From Eutreptiella sp. 'Long Island Sound 2002' (lineage: Eukaryota > Euglenozoa > Euglenophyceae > Eutreptiales > Eutreptiaceae): a DNA stretch of 64,000 nt. The stretch covers positions 102,488,357-102,552,356 of the forward strand of contig OZ038382.1 of the NCBI GenBank assembly GCA_964036045.1, written 5' to 3'. A program made the translations under genes and the position numbers. This document shows, piece by piece, positions 16,883 to 29,316 of the stretch. Numbering within the stretch: position 1 is the first letter of the stretch; every line of letters begins with the position of its first letter. Below the pieces are notes generated by a model. That model did no database searches and had not been told where the DNA came from. It saw only the letters and a program-made list of their open reading frames with translations.

Positions 16883-19657
16883 GTGAACGCCCCAGCCAAC
16901 CTTAAACCCGGTCCAGAATCTCCCTCCTCGAGTGAATCTGGTTCCTCCTCTCAAGCTTTGCCTGATCTAGAAGACAGCAGCAGCGAAGCAGAGCAGTCTG
17001 GTACTGGAATTAGTGGTGATTACTGGGAAAACCACTTCCAGCAGATTTGGAATGAGGAATTCCTGCACAGGCAGAATTGGCTGCTGGCGGAGGCGGGCTA
17101 TCGTGGCCGCCTGAGGGACTGGTTCAGGGCGTCGTGCCAGTTCCTCAGGGACAGCGGCCGGTCGAGATTCGACGCCCAGTTGCAGGAGCAAGAGGATTGG
17201 GAAGAACTGCTGGACCAGTTCGACCACCAGGCCGCCGTGATGGTGCAGATGGCCATCATCGCCGAGGAGAGACGCCAGAATGTGCATCCGCACGCTGGTC
17301 CGTCGGGCGTCTGGGGTCGGAACAACGACGAGGTCGACGAAATGAGGTGTGATTCGACACATTCCCACCTCTCCAGGGAGCAACTGTCCAAACTCCCCTG
17401 CTCCACCTCCAGTGTTGACACCTGGGTCGACGAGGTGAGAAGCAAAGGAAAAGGGACGAGATGCCCTTCCTGTGGCGAGTGCGCCAAGGACTGCTCCTGT
17501 CGGAGACAGATTTCGTCGCTGGAGAACAGGGTGAAGGAGCTGAAGAAGGCCGCCAAGGAGAAAAAGAGGGATGATGACAGCAAGTGGAAGGAGATGGAGC
17601 AGAAGCTGGAGAAGCTTACAGATCTGGTACAAAATCTGAGCACTACTGGGCTCTCTGGACCAGCGCCTACAATGGCAAGCCACCCAGCACCTACCTCCTC
17701 AGCTGCACCCACATCCACGCCTTACGGCGTTCCACATTCTCCAGCACCCCCAGCTTTTACCGGCCACCATCCAGCTTTTACTGGAATTTCTGGTATCCCC
17801 CCTACTGGATTTGGAAGTCCTATTGGGTTCAATCTGGATACCGAAGGAGGAGAATCTTCGTCGGAGAGGTCTGTACTGTCTGTTGGTACTGTCGGAGACA
17901 TTGATGGAGAAGCAAGGACCACCGTGAAGGAGCGAGCCATGGCTTTGAAGAAGAAGGACCGGCAGCAAAAGGAAAACGAAGCCAAGATCAAAGAAAAGCA
18001 GAAGAAATTGAAGGAGATGAGGCTGCATCAAGCTCAACCAACGCCGTTCGTGCAGCCTACTGTGGACCAGGCCTCGCTGGCGGCCGCAATTGCGCAGGCA
18101 CAGGCAATGGGAGGCGCCGCAGTCAACCCAGTGTTCGTCAATCCGGTTGGCACAGCCACAAATTTCAACCTGAACTACTTGCTGAACCCGTTGCACATGA
18201 GGCTTCGAGGGTCAGTAATGAAGCAGCCGAAGTTCTCAGGACATCCAAATTACTGGGCGTCCTTCGAGAGGCAGTTCATGGTGTGGCTGCAGACGGAGAA
18301 ACTGGACAAGGAGCTCTGGATCCTTGGGCTGATGGACTGCTTGACGGGCAAACTCAGGGAGAGTACTTATAACCTTTATGTGGAAAGGCAAAATCAAGGA
18401 AATCCCCTGACTTATGAGGAGTTGTATCGCAGTCTCAAGAAGGAAGGCTCTCGACTTCCTGAAGATCATTACAGGAACCGTCTGGAAAACTTCAGGGCGA
18501 TCAAGAAATTGTTTCTGGAAGAAATTCAAATTGCAAGACAAGATTGGGTGTTTTTGGTGCAGGAGGCGGAGAACTCTGGAGAAGGACTTTCTGAAGGCGA
18601 AATGAAGAAGATCCTCCTGAGCAAGCTCACGCCGGAGACCAAGCAGAAGATCAGTGACTCTCAGGCGGACCAAAAAGTCCTGGGCAACTGGGTTGAAGTC
18701 CGAGGATTGCCGGAAACTATGGGAAAAATGGCTGTTCGTGAGTTGCTACACTCTATCAGTGCTACTGGATTGAAGGATATCACTATTCGTGAGGGCAGAT
18801 GGAGAGTTGGTTTCCACGATTCTGAACAGTCGGAGTTTTTCTGCAGCATGGTGGATGGAAAAGTGAAGTATAAGGGAACAGTTTTGAAAGTACGACCGTG
18901 GATCTTCTCGTATGGAGTCGAGCAAATCTGGGACCAACTTGAAAAGTATGCAAACTTAGAGCGCCAGAAGTCCCAGGATGCACATGGCTTCGGAGGCAAG
19001 GTCAACGCCGTTGGTGAGAAGGGATGCTCTGTGTGCATTGCCCTTGGAAAGGAAGGTCGAGCGGCGACTCACACGACCGCAGATCACAGGTGGACGCCCT
19101 CAGATCTCAAAACAATTCAGTCCAAAATGGATGGAAAAGGAAATTCTCCCAAAAATCCCCAGCAGGATGGAGCACGAGATGCTGACCAGCATGGAAGGGG
19201 AAAGGGTAAAGGGCAGTCCAAAGGAAAGAACAGAGACTGGACACCAAAGGATTTCTCGCAGCAAGGCGGAGATCCAAGTGGCTCAAGATGGACCGATGCT
19301 GGTGGAAAATCTGGTGGAAAATCTGGTGAAAAAGGTCGAAAAGGCCAAGGATAGTCCGGGAATCAAGATGATTCCAAGGTGAATGGCAACCCCCTGTACG
19401 CGGAGACGCCAGCGAACAAGACCTTCGGCAACAAAAAGGATACTGGAGGTCGAGGCAAGGGCAGATCCAACGAATCCAACCCCAATTCCAACACCTCCAA
19501 CAACAAAGGCCAAGGAGGTAAGAAAGGTGGTGGTGGAAAATCATTTGGTGGTCGTGGACGTGGAAAAGGAGTGAATGCCGTCGAAGCAGGAGAAGAATGG
19601 GTTGACGAAGGACAAGTACAGGACATACAGCCGAACGAAGAAGAAGAATGGCAATAG
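16883..19657 (+). pseudogene. gag: Gag of element 2 with RRM-like domain; in-frame TAG at 19352
   Basis: The main ORF is 823 codons to TAG 19352-19354. The same frame then runs about 100 codons further to TAG 19655-19657. Order of features: acidic Ser-rich N terminus; Cys cluster CPSCGECAKDCSC near residue 195; coiled-coil-like Lys/Glu segment about 205-250; Pro-rich linker; second Lys/Glu coiled coil about 350-380; Gag capsid-like helical region from about 440 to 600. At about 602-674 a beta-alpha-beta-beta-alpha-beta pattern resembles an RRM (RNP2-like VEVRGLP, RNP1-like RWRVGF). A C-x2-C-x11-H-x4-H cluster follows. There is no CCHC knuckle, so RNA binding may rest on the RRM-like fold. The tail is Gly/Lys-rich. 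Confidence 0.75.
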
Positions 19658-22600
19658 GGCAGCCAACTTGACCCAAATCCCAACACTGGGGTTGAGTGGC
19701 AGGAGACAAAACCCATCAGGGTAGTTGGGGCGGTGGATGGACGCTGCTGGGATAGGCTGGCGCGGTCCTCCGGCCTCCTGTACCCTGCCTGGGTCCTCAG
19801 CGCTGTCCGGCGAGGCAGGCAGCGCCAGTTTGTCTGCTGGATCCAGTTCAGATCGACGGATGGTAAGGTTAAACTTGCCAGATGTCTGATTGACAATGGT
19901 TCAGAGGTCAATCTGGTGAGGAAAGGCTTTCTGCAGGAGGATGAGACGAAGATGTCCTCCACCCCTGTCCAGCTGGAGGGAGTCAGCGGACATCGCCTTG
20001 ACGGTGGGGACAGAGAAGCAGAATTGGCGGTCAGATTGGTGAAACAATCTGTGTGGAGCGTGGAAGAGACGGTCACTGAGGAGTGGTTTGCTGGAAAATT
20101 CTACGAAGCCAGCATAAAGTATGATTTATTCTTGGGTCAACCTTGGCTTCACGCGCACCGTGTGTCGCCCATGGGACACAGGACATGCTTCCTCCAGGAT
20201 CCGTCGACCAGCGACCCGTCCGACCTGTATTATCTGCACCCATATACCAAGAGTATCCACCAATTCAAGGAGAGAAACAAGCTGCATTTTCAGCAAGATG
20301 GGCAGGAATGGACACGGAATCAAGAAGAATTCGACGAAGGAAAGGTGGATTCGTTGAACAGCAAGAAGTGGAAGTCAGTTTGCTATCGAGTAGTCGACAA
20401 ATGGCGGGACATTCTGGTGGATTATTTCGAAAAGAACCATAATTTTCGTCCTGAAGTTGATGCTTTTGCAAACAAAAAGAATAAAAGATTTCCGAAGTTC
20501 TACGACGATGCCTGGAGCGAGGACTGGTCTGAACCTTTGTGGATCAATCCGCCCTTCGACGTTTTTCCTCGTGTGATGCAGAAGCTGAAGCAATCCGGCG
20601 CAAAGGCGATTTTAATTGTCCCCAATTGGCCAAGACAAGAGTGGTTCAAGGACATTATGGACATTTCTATCGACATTGTCGAGCTACCTCACAAGGGAGT
20701 GAAGCTGTATTGCGAAGACAATGGCAAGCCTTTGCCACAGCGTTCGTGGAGCACGTTGGCGTGCTTAGTTGACGGGAATCTGGGAGATTATTGGCAAGAT
20801 GGCAGTGAAATGGGAACAGAAGAGGTCATATCAAATTCCTCAAGAATCGACGAAATTGAGGTGGATGAAGACGATCGAGAGCGGAATCCCGACGTATCGT
20901 CGCGGAAGGAGGGAAGGACAATCGGCGTCCCTCAAGAGAACGCCTCCATCCATTACAATTCGTCCCCATCAGACAAGAATCAAGCCAAAAAAGTCAAGAT
21001 TTCAAGCAAGAATGAGGACAAATCTCCAAGAATCTCGCCTGAATTGACAGGAATGAAGCTGAATTCGTCCGACCATCCCTTCAAGACATTCGTGGACCCC
21101 TTTCATTGGTGGGATCCCACGGAGGAGCGAGCTCAGGTGAGCTTCATCCGCCAACAATGCGACGAAGAAGTTTGGAATGAAGTGGCCAAGAACATGAGAC
21201 CACGACCAACAATTCGCAAATTGGTGGACATAATGTCGGTGATTAAATGTGGGAATCAGGTCGACGGAGACAAGATATCTGCAAGAAGGGACGCAGTGTT
21301 CGAAGATTATCAAGATGACGTGCTGAGTGGGAAGGTGCGGAAAAACCCCCCAATTCGATGTTAAAATGGGGAAGCCAAGATTGACATAATCGAAGGCTCA
21401 AAGGTGCACAAACAACGTCCATTCTATCTCCACGGCACCAAAGCAGATGCCCTGCGAAAGATTATTGAGCGCAATCTCTATGAGTTCGGTTGGTTGGAGG
21501 GCTGCATGAGTTCTGAGTGGTGTTCAGCACCATTTACTGTGCCAAAACCCCCACCTGCTGACCAATCCAGCATAGATGCTTGGCGTCTAGTGGTGGATTA
21601 CAGAGCCCTGAATGCCGCCACAGTACCAGACGCGCATCCTCTTCCTTTGATCGAGAAGGAAATCGCCGCGAGAGCCACAGGCAAGCTCTTTACTGTGTTG
21701 GATTTGCGCCATGGCTTTCATCAGATGCCCCTTCGAAAGGAGGATAGGCATTTGACGGCAATGTGCACGCCCTGTGGCACTGTCCAGTGGACTGTACTGC
21801 CGATGGGTCTGAAGAATGCGCCGTCGATGTTCCAGAAGATGATGGAGACTATTTTATTTCAGAAGCACAAGTCTCTGGATTTACAAGAATTCTGCAGCAT
21901 TCACATTGACGACCTTCTGATTGCCACGCCGTTGGGAAAAAACTTTGATGAGTGCCTGAAGTTGCACGAAGAACAAGTTCGAAAAGTTCTCGAACTCCTT
22001 CGACAAGAGAAGCTCGTGTGTGGACCCAAGAAGGGCAAGATGTTCCTCCAAAGTGTGGAATTTTGTGGCTCTGTTTTGGAAGATGGGACAAGATGACCAG
22101 CCCCAGGAAAAATGGCTGCCCTGCAGCTCTGGGAAAGGCCTAAAACCATCACGCAGCTTCGTGCCTTTTTAGGCTGCTGCAATTACTACCACGAGTTCCT
22201 TCCTCTCTACGCCAAGTTCTCTGGTCCATTGACAGAGTTACTCAGGGTTGGCAAAATAGAAGGAAAGAAAGGATCTCAAGTCAAGCTCAAGTGGACGCCA
22301 GAATGTGAAGAGGCATTTACTGGTCTCAAGGAAGCACTGGCAAATGTGGTTACATTAAAGACTCCGTGGTTGGATGGAAGACCTTTTTATATTCGTACAG
22401 ACGCCAGTCGTTACGCCATTGGTGCTACGATCGAACAAGTCGATGACGAAGGTCACCATTATCCTCTGGCTTTCTGGTCTCGCAAGCTTACAACAAGGCA
22501 GCGAAATTGGAGTCCAAGGGAACAAGAAGCCTACGCAATCCTTTGTGCCTTACGGCGCTATGAAGGTTGGATCTTGGGCCATCGCGTTGAGGAACTGACT

Positions 22601-24634
22601 GACCACAAGTCACTGGAGAGCTGGAGGACAGAACATGTGGATACCCCTGGTGGACCAGCTGGGAGAAGAGGCCGTTGGCATGAAACTCTCAGCAGATTTG
22701 ACCTCCATGTGACTTACATTCCGGGTCGCTACAACACAGTGGCGGACGCCCTGAGTCGCTGGGCCTACCCAGCCTCAGAAGCTTACTCTGAAGTGAGTTT
22801 TCATGGGACAGCGACGGATAAAGCTGAAGTGATCGAGTTCGACAAGGAAGAACAAGCACTGATCAAGAAACATTGTCTCCAATGTTCAATTAAAAATCGG
22901 ATGAAGGTGGATTTGGTCAGATGCAAGGAGATTACCAAGGCAGATCAGACTGCAGGAGTTAACTCTGACTCTGAGTCGTCGCTGCCACTCCTGAATGTGT
23001 TTCCTACGACGAGATCCAAAGCGAAATCCACGCTCCCTCCACAACAAAAGGACAAGGAAACTTCCTTCCTCTATGTGGATTGGACGAAGATGTACAAGGA
23101 GGACAGGTTCTTCCGGTCTGTATACCACAAGTTGGAGGGGGACAAGCCTTACGACTCTGAAGAGACGTCTGATTTCAAAATCCAAGGCGACAAGTTATTT
23201 TGGCAAGGACGGATTTGTGTTCCTGATTGTCTGATTGACCAATATGTCAAACATTGGCATGGGAATGAGACAGCCCACACACATTCTCGTGTGCTGGAGC
23301 AGGAGCTACGCCACAGAGTGTACACATGGGACCTCAAGAGTGCCTGTGAACGAGTTGCCAAAGGATGCAAGCAATGTCAGGCGACCATCCCTAAGAATCA
23401 AAAGGCAGAAGGACTACTGAAGGGATTACCAATTCCTGAGAGGTTGTTCGACAAGGTGACGGCGGATGTCTTCGAGTTGGGACAAATCCAAGAGGAATGT
23501 CTCTACACGAAGAAGCCTATCGATGGGGTTTTGTTAATTCAAGACCGCCACAGTGGCTGCATCCAGGTCCTCCCTTGCAACACGAAGCATCTCACCTCTG
23601 AAATGGCTGCCAAGTGGACTGCAAGTCAGTGGATGAGTAACTGGGATGTGCCCAGTGAAATTCTGACGGACAGTGGGAAAGAATTCATTGGGACTTGCTG
23701 GGAGAACATGTGTGCCGTATTGGGAGTTCATCACCTTCGTGCCCGAGTCTACGACCATTGAGCTCTCCCTGCTGAACGCGCTGGAAGAATTCTTATCAGC
23801 ATTCTGAGAAAATTTCTGGCGACTGAAAAAGACTACAATTGGTTGGAGACAATTTACTGTGTCTTGAGAAGATACCATCGCACCAAGAATTACACTGGAT
23901 TAAGTCCGAATGAGCTGGTTTTTGGTCGTGAGAAGATGGATCCAGGACCAGTGATGTATCACCCAAGGCAGTGCTACGACTCCTCGCAATGGTTTGAGAA
24001 GATCAAGGATCTAGAGTCCAAGTGGATCCAAGCCAAAGTGGAAAGTCAAGCAGATTGGTTGAATTTCAAAAATAAGTCAAGAACGCAAGGAAAACCCTTC
24101 GAGAAAGGCCAGCAAGTTTGGCTTCGTAAGTCAGACGACACCCTGAAGGACGACAACAAATTGTTACCTTTGTGGGATGGCCCATTCCAAGTCAAAAGTC
24201 AACTAAGTGAGACTACATTCAACATTGAAACTGAGCAAGGCAGGCATCAAGAAGTACATCGAGATCGTTTGAAGGCCGAAGTACCCTGCCCCAAAGGAAG
24301 GTTCAAGCCTCTGTATTGGACTTCGAAGTACCTGAGCGACAGGAAGATGGTCACAAGCAGTTTTGAGCTGGAGAAGATTCTTGATTACAAGAAGAATGCT
24401 CGAAACAAGTGGTACTTTCTGTGCAAATGGAAAGGATTCGGTCCAGAAGAAGACAAATGGGAGCCAGCTTCAAGCTTCATCCATGGGTCTACGGACACTT
24501 TCATCAAGTTCCTGAAGAAACACCCTGAGATTGACAAAGAGCTCTCGCTGATCAAAGATTGTGTCACCAAAGAGGACTTACACGCACAAGAAGAAGCTCC
24601 AATCGTGGCATCATCCATCCCTGACAAGATCTGA
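19658..24634 (+). pseudogene. pol: Pol of element 2 with three in-frame stops (PR-MTase-like-RT-RH-IN-chromodomain)
   Basis: The open frame runs from 19658 (after TAG) and is interrupted by TAA 21362, TGA 22094 and TGA 23759, with no frameshift. Protease: DNGS at 19892-19903, with Asn where Thr/Ser is usual. The Dam-like methyltransferase-type domain (about 20390-20780) shows VDAFAN, then NPPF at 20546-20557, then LIVPNWPRQEWF. RT: VVDYRALN, PMGLKNAPSMFQ and HIDD at 21902-21913. RNase H: RTDAS, REQEAYA, DALSRW. Integrase: HWHGNETAH with CKQC zinc site, then Asp in TADVF, Asp in TDSGKEF, Glu in LPAERA. The last stop falls between the second Asp and the Glu. Chromodomain: FELEKILDY to KWEPASSF, about 24360-24480. 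Each stop lies one transition from a sense codon. Confidence 0.88.
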
Positions 24635-25979
24635 TCAGAATTTTGTCGCCGAAACTTTCGAAGAGGTTTACGGTCGACATATACCCTTGGCATGGGGACA
24701 ATACAGTCCTGACGCATCGTCTATGTGGTTCGATGGACAGATGATGGGACATTCTGGGGTCATCCTGGTCATTCCATCCATCATTCCCATCATGGTCATC
24801 ATGTGAATCATGTGCTTTATCTCAGATGATTCCAATCCGAAGATCCGGAAGGCCATTATCCTCAACCACGACGACACTCTCGTGTTTTGCTGTCGACTGG
24901 ACCCCCCTACTCGCCTTGGGAAGGACTCGTTCGAGTTCGTGGTCATTGCAGACATTCTGGTACATGACTGAGTCTGATCCATTTCATGTGTTTGACGGAT
25001 CTGCTCAGAATGTGATTTCCATCAGCTCTTACATTGAGACAGTTGGTTTCTTCTCCAATCGACCACTGTCAAAGGGCTTATATAGACCAAGTGACAACGA
25101 TGGTGTTCTTACTTGTGTCGACTCGCTGTTCATCTGTGGATTGTGTTGGAATCCCCCTCAGAGTCAGCTCAATTTTGGCAAATTCCCAGTACCAAGCATT
25201 GGATGCTTATACATTCTGGGACTATAACGAGTCAATTACCCCTTCTGGCTCATACTGGATTAAACATGAAGCCCTGGAAACAATACTGACAGCAGGGTAG
25301 CCCTCACTGGGTTTTCTTGGCTATCATTACTTTAAATGATTGGATTTCCATCATGGGATTCATCATCATCATGAGGATTTGACCTGGATTGGCTATGAAT
25401 GAGAACTGGATTTCCGTTCAACACTACACACAGAGTCTTCCGACACTGAATTGGACCTATACTGGCTTGCTGCAGATTTCGCCACCCTCAATCCGTGTGC
25501 GATTCACTGATTTTGCTCTCAATTCAGGCACATTTTGTACCATAATCTGGTATCTGGTCTCATGACTGCAAATGACACCAGCCAGTTTCACATATCTTGG
25601 CCTCCATGAAGGGATACCCTATTTTTTTTGACGCTCGACGACATGGCGACGCTCGTTTTCTGTTTTCTGGCAGTGGGATGTCAGATCCTGATTTCATCAT
25701 GAATCATGGATCATGGATCATCATGTACATTCTTCACTCACACTTTCAATTTTCGAATTTTCGAGCTTGAACGAAGCTTTTTCTGTGTGCCCTGAGGTAC
25801 CTATCCGTTTCATTCAAGTCGATGGCCATCGCGAAGCACAGATCTCAGCACAATTTTGCTCAATTCAGCTCAATTTCACACATTTTGCCTTAGATTAGTC
25901 GGTTTTTGGTCACTTTCGCCGTTTCGTTCACTTCACTTGACCCAGCCTGACATACTGGCGTATGTTTTCAGAGGGGGAG
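24635..25979 (+). other. 3' noncoding region of element 2 and polypurine tract
   Basis: AT-rich, without ORFs, and with simple CATCATCATG/ATGGATCATGG motifs around 24760-24800 and 25340-25730. It ends with the polypurine tract GAGGGGGAG at 25971-25979, abutting the 3' LTR. No similarity to the 3' regions of elements 1 and 3 was noticed. Confidence 0.7.
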
Positions 25980-26459
25980 TGCAACAGCAGCAGTGACAGC
26001 ACTCAACTTTACACTGATGTGATCAGAATTTCAATGATGCTCAGATGTACATTAGTGCAGTAAATTTTCCGCTTCATTTCATGTTTTCCGTTCGCCGCCA
26101 GATGTCGCCTGTGAGCGCGCGTCGAGTCGCATTTTTCTTTCGTGATTTCCCAATCGGATTTATTTAAATTATTTCGAATGATTTCACGTCGTGTCATTAT
26201 GTGCGATGAATGCGCATTGAGATTCTATGTCTGCTCCATTTTTGTAGACCGGGTTTTCGTACTCTTCATATTCCACCATGGAGTTCAAAGGACTTACAAG
26301 TGCTTCGCATATGTCGCTCCCCGAGGCTGGATATGGGTCTGAAGAGGGTTATGTGGGTTCCGAGATATCAGGGGCAGTGTCGGGCGTTACGACCCCTGGG
26401 GCATCAAGGCTGCAGGCTTCGCAATCACAAGAAAGATCAACCACTATGCAGCGGTTACA
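25980..26459 (+). repeat. 3' LTR of element 2
   Basis: 480 bp, TG...CA, followed by TSD CCCAT at 26460-26464. Confidence 0.92.
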
Positions 26460-26464
26460 CCCAT

Positions 26465-26988
26465 GCACTATGTAACACCTTATGTCGTTGTATAAATTTG
26501 ACGACCTCTAGGATACTCCATGATATCCCAATAGCTCCGTCTTCTGTAGTAAGTTTTGGAGGCTCTAGCCGCATTTCACTACACAATTGCCTCCACTTGT
26601 CGTTGAAGGACCTCAACGAAGGTAAGCGTGGAGACCATTGTACACAGAGCTTTTGGGTAAATTTGTGACCGAAGTCACTTATGAACTCTTGTAGGATAGG
26701 ATACCTTGTACGTGGCATCCCGAAATCAACAATGAGCTCTACCGCACGTAGACGTGTGGAAATAAGCGTACCATGGTGGTTCAACACTTCTTGTGTACAA
26801 CGTTGAACGATTTTACCACCCTGGGTCGTATCCCACACCTTCTCAAGGAGTTTGCGGTATCGTGGTGTTTGTATGAAAACGTTTGCAAGCACGTCAACAA
26901 CGTCATCATCAAAGATGGAAGTTGCACGTGTTGCATTTCAAAGGAAATCATGGAGTCCATGAGGGTCATAGATGTTGCGAGAGGCCAT
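26465..26988 (-). pseudogene. 5' part of the large minus-strand ORF interrupted by element 2
   Basis: Minus strand. ATG at 26988-26986, preceded by a TATGTGTAG acceptor-like sequence. The frame runs to the element 2 insertion and has one in-frame TGA at 26940-26938 (CGA by one C-to-T change). The break at 26465 is in phase 2, and the continuation at 16184 completes the codon and stays open for over 270 codons. The sequence is helix-rich with many Arg, Leu and Trp residues. The family is not recognised; a transposon-encoded or lineage-specific protein are both possible. Confidence 0.5.
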
Positions 26989-27360
26989 TATCTACACATA
27001 AAAATTGAACATGAGTAGCACACACCACGGTCAATAGTGCGCCCAGCAATTTCGGGCAACACACGATTAACCTACATGAACAGGATTGTATTTTATCACC
27101 ACACACTGTGCAATCCTCAGCTTTTATGAGCTTTGAAGCTGTATGTGGCTGTACATGACGTCTGTTTGCGTCTTTTTGACTGCGCGCGCGAGCGCAAAAT
27201 GCCGCCGCGCTCTGTGTTCAATTTTGTCAATGTTCAATTTTATTCAATTCTGTTCAATTGACAGATTGAATAGGGTTGAGTTGAGTAGAACGGCTTTGAC
27301 CTTAAGACGCTAATCTAGGGTAGGACGATCGTCAGTGTGCCAAGTAGGTATTTGTTATTA
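26989..27360. other. Noncoding stretch
   Basis: No supported gene. It contains another CAATTG/TTCAATT cluster at 27215-27270 and a CGCGCGCGAGCGC patch near 27183. Confidence 0.5.
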
Positions 27361-28349
27361 CCGTGCTGTGTTTACCCTGTCGAGGTTGTACACCAGCTTT
27401 CAGGGTCCGAGGGTGAGCAACACGTTTTAGCAGCAGCAGCAGCAGCAGCAAGAAGCAAGCAGCAAGCAGCAGTTGTTTAGAAAGTCCTTGCGACCACACT
27501 GTGTTTCAAAACCGGCCTCCAAGTTGCCCAAAACGACCAGAGAACGAACGCGCATCACGGCAAACAGATTTGGTGTCATTTCGAGCCGTCTAGCACGTTC
27601 TATGGCCGATTTGGTGTCCAAAAATGACCGGTTTAGGGCTGTTTTCAGGACGATTGTCTTGAAAACTCAGGACGATCACCGCTACGCCAAGCAGGTTTTT
27701 CCGATGAGGGCCGTTATTCTTTCATGGCGATTGGGCTATCAACGGATGGCAAATTGGTGTTCAATAAGCCGTGTACCACGCCGTGGTGCCAGACGGTGGT
27801 CTTTTTTGACGTGAATATGAACCGTTTTCCAGCCATGTTTCAGGACAATCGCCGTAACCATGGAGGCACATCTCTAAAGGAAGCGGTCTTTCTTCAACGG
27901 TGATTTCCCATGCGTTGGGCAAGACTCGGACCCGGTTCGGTCCTAGTTCGAGTCTTGATTAGTGCCGTTGTTCTTCCATGGCGGTTGGGCCATCAAAGAA
28001 TCACAGGTGGGTGTCAATTGAGGCGTGTGCCATGCCCTTGTACCGCAGGGTAGGCGAATTCCAGGTGAATACAAGCCGTTTTTGAAACCTTTTTTAGGAC
28101 CATGGTCTTTAACGTGGAAGCACATCTCCAAAGCAAGAGGTCGTTCCCCCTTAGTGATTTCCCATGCCTAGGATCCAGCATGGTCCTAGTTGTGAGTCGG
28201 CATTTCCGAGCTGGCTTTACCCTGCTGAGCTTGTACACCCGCCTTTAGGGTCCAAAGACGAGCTACACATTTCGCAAGCAGCAAGCAAGCAGGAACAAGC
28301 AGCAGCAACTGCAACCGGCAACAGGCGAGTAGATTTGGGCCACGCGAGG
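27361..28349. repeat. Degenerate tandem unit with AGC microsatellite (first copies)
   Basis: The start resembles TTTACCCTGTCGAGG...TACACC...AGGGTCC...GTGAGCAACAC, followed by an AGC array. The unit goes on with a TTTTCAGGACGAT...CTCAGGACGATCGCCG block, a TGAGGGCCGTT block, a CGCGGTGGTC...TTTTGA block and a GGTCCTAGTTCGAGTCTTGATTA block. The next copy begins at about 28210. The same series recurs at 31300-34000 and 60412-61500 with spacings from roughly 290 to 860 bp. No coding capacity that I trust. Confidence 0.7.
27430..27474 (+). repeat. AGC/AAGC microsatellite
   Basis: (AGC)n interspersed with AAGC. Similar tracts sit at the same place in other units: 28277-28310, 31866-31905, 32590-32645, 33190-33250, 33990-34010, 38126-38170 (minus sense) and 57983-58031. 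Confidence 0.9.
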
Positions 28350-28815
28350 CAGGCGACAGTGAAATGCGGCAGGGAGCGACAGGAAGGCGACAGGGTGGCG
28401 ACAGGAAGACGACGGGGTGGCGACAGGAAGGCGACAGGCCAGCAGCAGGAAAGCGGCAGGGAAGCGACAGGAAGCAACAGGCAGGCAACAGGAAGGCGAC
28501 AGGGGAGGTGCGACAGGAGGGCGACAGGAGGGCGACAGAGCGGCGACAGGGTGGCGACAGGGAGACGACAGGGAAGCGACAGGAAACAAGACATAGCGAC
28601 AGGATAAGCGACAGGAAAGCGACAGGAAGACGACAGGAGGGCAACAGGGCTAGCGGCGACAGGGAAGCGACAGGGAAGGGACAGGAGAAAGCGACAGGAG
28701 AGCGACAGGAGAGCGACAGGAGAGCGACAGGAGAGCGGCAGGGTATTTTTTTGCGACAGGAAGGCGACAGGAAGGCGACAGGAAGGCGACAGGGGTGCGA
28801 CAGGAGAGCGACAGG
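28350..28815 (+). repeat. GCGACAGG-type short tandem repeat array I
   Basis: Dozens of units around RGCGACAGGRRG, 8-11 bp long and imperfect. All three frames on both strands are open through much of it only because the repeat lacks stops. It is inserted within a copy of the tandem family starting at 28210. Confidence 0.92.
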
Positions 28816-29199
28816 CCTGTGGAAGACAACAAGTGGGACAAAATAGTACATGGATTTTTATACAGGTGGATATATGTAAAGAAAATGAGAACCAATGGTT
28901 TACATTTATTTGGATTCTTATGAAGATGTCACTTCATTCTTAGATGGATAAACGTTTAGCGTTTCGTGAATTTTCATCTTTTATTGATTCATTCCGCAGG
29001 TAGATTTCGCCTGAAACTGAGAACTAAATGATAAAGATAAGTGTCAACTGCAAACTTTCCCGATCAGCAATGACCCCGACAGGTCCCGACAGCAAGAACT
29101 CGTCCCGACAGCAAGAACTTTTATTTATGCCAGCATTTCATTGAGTTAATCCAAAAATTGTTTCTGATTGCGTTTTTGTCCTCTTCTTTTCACATTTTC

Positions 29200-29280
29200 T
29201 GTTGATAGTTTCTGTTATGAACATGCTCTCCGTTATCTCAGACAAGGCCGCAAGAAGAAGAAACAAGAAAGAAAAGGTAC

Positions 29281-29316
<36 letters not shown>

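Larger units (their letters stand above)
16185..26459 (+). mobile_element. Element 2: Ty3/gypsy chromovirus of a second lineage, decayed
   Basis: 10.3 kb, LTRs of 481 and 480 bp with canonical TG...CA ends, TSD CCCAT, primer site and polypurine tract. Domains are Gag with an RRM-like fold, protease (DNGS), Dam-like methyltransferase-type domain, RT, RNase H, integrase and chromodomain. About ten LTR differences by eye indicate an older insertion than element 1. The whole coding region keeps a single frame, cut by in-frame stops at 16808, 19352, 19655, 21362, 22094 and 23759. Confidence 0.93.

Noticed and set aside
28350-28815. CRISPR-like array
   Set aside because: Units are 8-11 bp with no unique spacers, and the genome is eukaryotic.
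28186-28851. 221-codon minus-strand ORF over the GCGACAGG array
   Set aside because: A translated short tandem repeat, open in several frames; no start signal or domain.
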